This document shows positions 57,301 through 64,000 of a DNA stretch of 64,000 nucleotides, in pieces. The notes beneath the pieces were generated by a model. The model was not told the origin of the DNA and did no database searches. It saw only the letters and a program-made list of their open reading frames with translations. Position 1 is the stretch's first letter. The number at the start of each line of letters is the position of its first letter. The stretch lies in NCBI GenBank assembly GCA_013396995.1, contig VWZP01002415.1, forward strand, positions 1,527,069 through 1,591,068, in the 5' to 3' direction. The stretch comes from Dicaeum eximium. Lineage: Eukaryota > Chordata > Aves > Passeriformes > Dicaeidae. The position numbers were made by a program, and so were the translations under genes.

Positions 57301-60300
57301 ATGAGACTCATCCATCTGCCTCTGTCATTCCAGGCTCTCTTTTCTGCTGGAAGTCAGAGATGAACGCTCAGGACAGGTCCTTTCTAGGCTGCAGTACTTA
57401 ATCATTTCTAAACACGCTAGATGGCCTCAGGCAGTGAAGGCAACAAGCATTTAACCCAGGCTTGGCAGCTCAGGCTTCCACATAGGCTGGCTCTAAGCCC
57501 TGATAATGAAAAGTAGCTGTGCTTTTACTCTCCACTTAACCAGATGCTCTTTGCTTCTTGGGGCAAAAGGTTAAATAGATATAAGAACCCATGCTAGTTT
57601 CGAAGCCTTTTATTAGCAGTCCTTATAGAAGTGAAGTAGAGCATTCTGCTCCTCTGACTACATCTCTCTCAGAATCCTGTATTTAGGACTGTGTCCACTA
57701 ACTAGAGGAATGTAACCTCCTCACCCAAAGCTCTTTTCTTGTTCAAGTAACAATAAATAGAACCTAAAGCCCACTTTGCCACTTAATTATTTAATGTTCT
57801 ATTTTCATAGTAAGAATGGATGAAGGAGACATTACTAGTTTTGTTTAACAGTGGCAACATCTTATATTAACAGTGCAGATAATGCAGTTTTTCCACTGTG
57901 GCTGGGACAACTGATTTATTTTTCCACTCCATCTACTGCTCCATATGTCTCTGGAATCTGCCTTTTTCCCAGAGCTCATGTTAGTATAAAGCAATTGTCT
58001 GGGATGTGTAAGAATTAAGTATCCCATCATTCAGGCTAGACATGCAATTAGAAGAGTTGCACTAATTTCCACTGCTGAGACCCTGTCACTCTAATTTATC
58101 CTTACTTTCCTGCATTTAGGTCTTCTCTGGTTTGAGGCCAAGGGTTTTATACAGTTTGAGGCAGTGGTTCTGTAGTGCCAGAGGTGGGGGGGGAGGAGAA
58201 GTTGGTGGATGTGGGTGGGAGGGGGAAAAGAGTGGACAAGGGGAAGTGTTAAGGCAAGAGAAGAATAAGAACTGGCTGAAAAGAACAAAAACTGACATGT
58301 ACACACTTAAAAGATCTAAGGCATGTGCCAAATAAAAATGCGTGGAGCAGCTGCAAAGGAAAGTAAAGCTTTCAGAGAGGAAGTCTTCATCAAATTGCAG
58401 CACTAGGCATGTGTCTCACCCCAGATTATTTTCTTTTTTATGTAGATGTTTAGCATTGAATTTCAGCACCAGGGCTGGGTTCAAATGGCTCAGCTGAGAG
58501 TGCTGCCAAATCTGCCCTCTGCTCTGCTCCAGGTTTCCCATGGGACAGCCAAGGGTGCAGGAACATCAGCTTTGGCTCAGGTACCATCTCCTTACTCCTG
58601 CTGGCTCTCGCATTCAGCTGGAGGAAACCCTTAAAATGACATAAATCTGCCAGTGCACCACCAAGCTCCGTGCATAAAAGTCCAGGATGGCCTCAGACAA
58701 GAATTTTTTTCTACATCTAGTCTTTCTTTGCACAACATTCCTGCCAAAGTTGAAATTATTCATAGATCCAACTGGTAAAGTTTGGAAAAACCCTTCGAAC
58801 TTTCCAAGCTTTCATGCAATGGAAGTTCTCGTTACATATCTCTGTAGGAAACAATGAATCACTTTCTAATTAGGAAAAGTTTTGTATCAAGTTGCATATA
58901 TGGAACTGTCTGGGTTGATTTGTATGAGTGTGTGTCAGTCCAGCAGAATGAAATGTGCAGAAAATAATTGTTAATACTGGATGATAGTTAAATACAGTGC
59001 TACAGTAAGTAATTCTCTTGCTCCCTTGTTTTCCAAACAATCATCTGAAAGTAACAATACAATATACTTCAGTAAATTAAAGGAAAAGTATGAGAAAAAC
59101 TGGCAAGACCACATCTACACTCATTAAGTTTTTTTTAGTGGGGTAAAGAAAATACAGATATAACCTGTCATTCTGGACTTGCATCTCAGTGACGACATAT
59201 TTGCAATTTGTTTTCATGTTTTCTTACTACTGGGGAATATAGAACACTACTAGGAATACTTGTTACTAGTAAAGAGTTGAAGAGGACTAAATAATGATGA
59301 TAAACTATTCTTATAACTTAATTAAGTCAGTTGCTTCCACAGGGATGTCATGCAAGGACAAAATCAGACATGTCAAGGAAAAAGCTCAGATGAAAGCTAG
59401 GTGGATCTTGGATTTATCCTGTAGATTCTTAAAATTTAACTTCATGTTCTTAAACATATTTGGTAAAATAGAAGGGGAATTGGGCAACAAAATGCCTTTG
59501 AAGCTCTCAGAGTTTGTGAGTGAGACCTAGTGGTGAGGAGCCTGACAATTAAATTGTTCTTTTGTCAGTATCATTTTTTATGCATTTTTAAATGCTAAGA
59601 AAAAATTTATCATACTACCCACGTGCATATCAAATGTAGTTGAATGGTACATTATTATTAATTTGGTTTATGCACTTGTATCTGGAGACCTGCCAAGAAC
59701 AAGACCCTGCTGCTGGGCCCCATACAAACACAGTGACACTTTCTAGCTTCAGAGTTTAAAAGCTGTGGACAAAATAGAGTAAGGACAAGGGAACAGAAAT
59801 GGATGAAGTAATCAAAGTGAATGCAATGATTGCTTGAAAACACTGTAGGAACATTGCAATCTTACAGAGATTTGCTGTCTCAACCCTTGCACTGGGATGC
59901 AACCAGGGCAACCTAGATCTCTCACCATATGTGCATGGCTAATTTCCATTAACCATTTGTGTTGGTGGAGAACAGAGAGGGAAGGGATGAAAGGCAATTC
60001 AAACTAAGGTCTGGAAACATTAAGAGGGGGAGAAGATACGTGTAAATTCAAGCAGGTAATTCCCAGTATCTTTCCTCAACGCTGTCTTCACCAAGGTTTG
60101 CTACCCCTCCCACACTGACCCCCCTTCTAACTTCTATGTTGTCCTCCATCGTGGGCACAATGAAGGACCTGCCTCCGCTCACGCCTCGCGCAGGTTCCCC
60201 ACCATGTCTTGCAAAGCCTGCCCAGGTCTTCTAATGACAGAAAGAGACTGGTGACTGTCCTCAAACCAGAAGTCCTCAACCAGTTTGTTCTCACCCCATA

Positions 60301-61382
60301 TTTGTATTTTGTTGGTAGTGTGTGTGAAAGTTGTGCTAGACACTGTGAAGATCTTACTGAAGTCAGATTTGTGTTTTGATGGGTTGTAAGTAATTGTAAG
60401 CAATGGTAAGTCTCCTTCTCTCTCTGTCTTCCTGTGGAGACTGTCATTTAAAATGGCTCAGCTGATCCCATCTGTCATACCAGAGATCAGCAGGAGAGTG
60501 CAATTCTAATGCAGCCAAATCCTCTCTTATAGAGGCCATTTTTGTAAATACTCAGTGAAAATAAAATCCAAGCCTCAGATAAGGTAGATCTGCAAACTCG
60601 GTATTCTTAAGATGCCTCCACAAAATATTTAAGGAATATTTGAACTTGATTCATGGTCTGTTCACTTGTATGTTCCATACTTGGTGCTTGTGTTGACAAG
60701 AGCAAAATGAGAATGTCTGCAGACACAAATAAGCAGTATTAGCAGGGCAATTCTTCAGAAGTACGCTTATTCTTCCAAAGGCATTAGCATAATAATAAAG
60801 GAGGAAAGGTATATAAGGTAAACTACAAATCAGCAAAATTGTTTCTAAAACTGAATGCTTTTCAAATGTTTCCAAGAGGCAGTGGGAGCTCTTTGAAATC
60901 AATAAGGTAGTGAAGGGGTGGAAAAACAAAAGAGAAAAAGGAAAAAGGATGAATATATTGCTGTTATATGCCCCCTTGTCCAGGGATTACAGCATTTACC
61001 TGGAGTTTGGGTGAATCTTGTTTGCATCAATGCATTATTAGTTTCCTTATGGAATTTTTGGACAAGTAAATTCCTTTTTGTGCCTCATCTTACCTATAAA
61101 GCAAGAACTGCAATATTATCCTAATTCTGGGAGATATAATCAAGGTTTTAGAGAAATGCAGAACAAATTCCCCAGAGATCCTGTAGTTTTAGTAAACGAA
61201 GCAACAACACCTCTCCATTTCAATAGGACGGATTTACTATGTAGTAAATTCTACTATGTACTAAATTCTACTAGTAGTCCCTATCTAGGAGGGAAAACTC
61301 AGCAGGAACTAGAAAGAATAAATCAGGAACATTTGTTCCAGGGCCCATGGCACGTGGTCCTTTGTCATGACAGCACATGAGC
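54335..61382. other. Intergenic DNA, no gene seen
   Basis: No recognisable gene. G-rich tracts at 58186-58193 and 58212-58225 form a loose quadruplex-prone zone. A small patch with CpGs lies at 60140-60200 (CATCGTG, CTCCGCTCACGCCTCGCGC), unusual for the area but without other promoter features. A 17-bp imperfect tandem pair (one mismatch) lies at 61236-61269. Confidence 0.6.
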
Positions 61383-61466
<84 letters not shown>

Positions 61467-61469
61467 ATA
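61383..61469. repeat. (AT)4(GT)31(ATGT)n compound microsatellite
   Basis: A pure run of 31 GT units (61391-61452) is flanked by AT on the left and ATGT/ATA on the right. It is the longest dinucleotide array in the window and probably highly polymorphic. Confidence 0.98.
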
Positions 61470-63033
61470 AAATAAGCTCTTCCACGCCCAGATCTGTTGA
61501 TGGAGATGTTTAAAAGTTCCCAACCTGAAAAGATAGTATTCAAACATCCAGTTACCAAAAATAAATTTACAAATATCAAAAACTTTGCATTCACTGAACA
61601 GAGTTCTCCGTATAATGCATAATGTTTGAAAAGTGCTTGAATTGCAGCACACATTTAAATTTTGGTAATAAAACATTACAGATACATTTTCAGTCAGATG
61701 ATTCCATGATAAGCTGTCTCACACTGTAGGTAAGAATATAACAATATAACGGAGGGAATTAGCAAAATTATCTGTATCTTCCTGGTCCTGGCCCTGAAAC
61801 CAATACCACTGTTGGCATCTGGAGGCTGCACCTGTCATGAGTTATGGCCCTTGTTTTTACAGGAAGGATAAAACTGATATTTCAGTGCCATCCATCATAT
61901 GTAATAAACTCTCTGCCTTAGTATAAATGCATTTATATGCCACTATTGGAAATGAGTACAGGAAATACAAGCAGTCAACTGTATATGTTAGACACACTTT
62001 TCGTAATACTTTCTGTTGCTAACAAAATAAGTCACTAGCTCTCTTCCAGGCTTAGTTTGGGAGAGCTGAAATCACAGGCTCTGTGTCATGAATAAGCACA
62101 GTACCCTCCTTGCCCTTTAAATCTCATAACAAGGTTAGAGCTTCAGCTATTGTATGGGCTCTGAATTGCCTGGCCAGAAACATGGACCCAGGGTTCATGT
62201 CATCCCAAAATATTTGGTCACACAACCAAATACGTTCTGCTCATGGGGGCTGGGTGAAATAAATGTCTTATTTTCTGATGGTTTCTTATGAATTATAGTG
62301 CTGATGAGTGGTGGAGCACAGGAGGCAGCAGGGCCTCATGGACTGTATTTGATTTTCATGCTCTTCCAACAGGCCACCCCACTTGCTGGATCTCATTTTC
62401 ATACCAGCATTTTGGCCCACCACCTCTCTGCCTCAATACAACCTTTGCTACAAGTAGGTAACAGAGATTAAGTTACCTTCCCAGCTAGCTCCTAGGATGA
62501 AACTCCATCCATTGTCAAGCTTCATCTTCCTAATGTAGGGAAATAAGTTTGTCCAGTGACTTTCCCTCAGTGAGAGATTACTGCACTCCCCAGATAGGAG
62601 TCCATCCAGATGGGAAGAACATCTAAATTCTGGCAAGAACCTCTTACCATGTTTCTGGCCATGATGGCCAATTACTCTGGAGAAGTTGGTTTGAAGGTTT
62701 AATCATCAGGTTTCAAATAATTAAACACCACAGAAATGTATTTTCAAACTATAGGAGAGTTGTATTTGCCTTCCAGCTATAAGTGTCAGTAATCAGTACT
62801 GCCATTAATTCTTCTGAATCACCTGAATAATTTCTGTGTCAGTAATAGGGAATAAATGAATGCTGTAGTCAAGGATTTTAAAGCCAGAATAAGGCCCTGA
62901 CTAAAAAAATAAACTTTTTGGTTTACCTAGTTCCTCTGAAATGGAGGGAGTTATACTCTGCTATACCACACAAGATGCCAAGTCATTTAAAGCATTGTAT
63001 AATTTAACAGTAACTGTGCCAAACTTGTCTGTG
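61470..63033. other. Intergenic DNA, no gene seen
   Basis: Only short broken frames occur; no repeat or motif cluster stands out. Confidence 0.6.
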
Positions 63034-63100
63034 CCAGAGGGGTTGGACTAGAGGATGTTCAGAGGTTTTTTCCCAACCATAACAATTCTGTGATTCTGTG
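63034..63100 (+). mobile_element. CR1 LINE 3' tail, plus orientation
   Basis: A short remnant reads AGGGGTTGGACTAGAGGATG, continues through a TTCCCAACC-type segment and ends in two exact ATTCTGTG octamers (63085-63100). This is the CR1 3' untranslated end in plus orientation, opposite to the other three CR1 copies. Almost all of the element is missing. Confidence 0.9.
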
Positions 63101-64000
63101 AATAGAAAATAATAACACTACAGGAGGAGAAGGTGGGTTTTTTTCCGATTCATGCATTTATATTCATTCTGTGGGTTCACATAGTGGACAGTGAAAAATG
63201 ATTACTTAAAAATCTGGGTTAATGCTTTCACAGTGTAAACTTTTTACAAAAATAGGATACAGGAAATGGTATATCTGTAGGAATCCTTATACAAAAAAGT
63301 AATGCCAAGTAATATTGTCTAATTTCCTCTTTTCTGTAGTATGGACCAATTGGAAAAAATAAATAAATAAGTGAACAAGCAAGAGAACAGCAGAGCATTT
63401 GTTCATACGACTTTTCTCATTTTCAGGGACTTTGCAACAAACATGAATCTTAGGTTCTTCATTAATTAGCCCAGAAACACTGTACAAGCATATCAGTTTA
63501 ACTTTCCTAACACTTTTCTAATTGTTGTTTGTAGGAAGGCTTTTTTTTTCCATTGTTGTTTTTGCCTTTCCTCTGTTGTTATGAAGGACAATATATATCA
63601 TTTTTACTGCAAAGTGCCAGGCAAACCAGGATATTCAAATGAACAAATCTGGATGCTTTACTGCTTTTGCCCTCTTGAAATCAGATCTGAAAAATATAGG
63701 ACCTAAATATCAATACTGTAAGGTTTTAGTTTTATATCAGGCATAAATCTTAACAACCCACACTTAACAATGAGCTCAGATTTTAACTTAATCTTTGGCA
63801 GGCTGAGAATTAAACCAGCACACTCAGTTTTGTCTTCCCTCCCAGGCGGCTCCTTGAAAAAGGCACTGTCTGTGCCAGCAAGCTTAAAGGTTTTATAGTT
63901 TGTGAAAGCAGATCCAGCACTGCTTAGGTGGGCCATAGGCTCCCAAAAGACAAAGAACTGAGTCTTGCACTCCCCAGCTCTCTTCTGCTTAAATAAAGTT
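63101..64000. other. Intergenic DNA, no gene seen
   Basis: This is AT-rich sequence with no recognisable gene, repeat or motif cluster. Confidence 0.6.

Noticed and set aside
58440..58520. GGTTCAAAT word resembling a tRNA B box
   Set aside because: No matching A box and no cloverleaf arms are found at the required spacing; the same applies to a similar word near 31497.

Overview
The window reads as nuclear DNA of a bird. The diagnostic evidence is four truncated CR1 LINEs, which carry the avian CR1 3' end (tandem ATTCTRTG octamers) and recognisable ORF2 C-terminal residues, together with one solo LTR of an endogenous retrovirus. A passerine is plausible from the LTR style but is not proven. 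The rest is AT-rich, TE-poor and full of short stop-interrupted frames. I find no convincing protein-coding gene, tRNA, rRNA, CRISPR array or operon. The window is best read as an intergenic or intronic 'gene desert' holding one CpG-island promoter and several enhancer-like patches.

Layout: 1-5465 is AT-rich intergenic DNA. 5466-8070 holds a CR1 fragment followed by a mis-assembled stretch. There, two segments (444 and 468 bp) each occur twice, three single-N joins separate the pieces, and a perfect 342-bp palindrome with a (TA)n centre ends exactly at one join. 8111-8570 is a solo LTR. 8571-17010 is intergenic, with candidate regulatory patches, a strong G-quadruplex motif and a polypyrimidine stretch. 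17011-18025 is the longest CR1, with an unusually expanded terminal octamer array. 18026-33063 is intergenic with microsatellites. 33064-33244 is a (GGAGA)n satellite interrupted by a 93-N gap. 33245-40530 is intergenic with one good regulatory candidate. 40531-41575 is a regulatory hub: a purine repeat, a G4 motif, a CpG island with a perfect RFX X-box, and an AT-rich homeobox/SOX-motif element. 41576-50747 is intergenic. 50748-51310 is a CR1. 51740-52175 is the second strong enhancer candidate. 52176-64000 is intergenic, with a long (GT)31 array and a small CR1 tail in the opposite orientation to the other three.

How it fits together: the CpG island near 41 kb is the only place that looks like a transcription start. 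The AT-rich patches rich in POU, homeodomain, SOX and CCAAT motifs resemble distal enhancers of a developmental gene, but which gene cannot be told from this sequence. The claim of conservation is a visual impression and needs alignment. The most certain unusual observation is the assembly fold-back and duplication at 5.7-8.1 kb.
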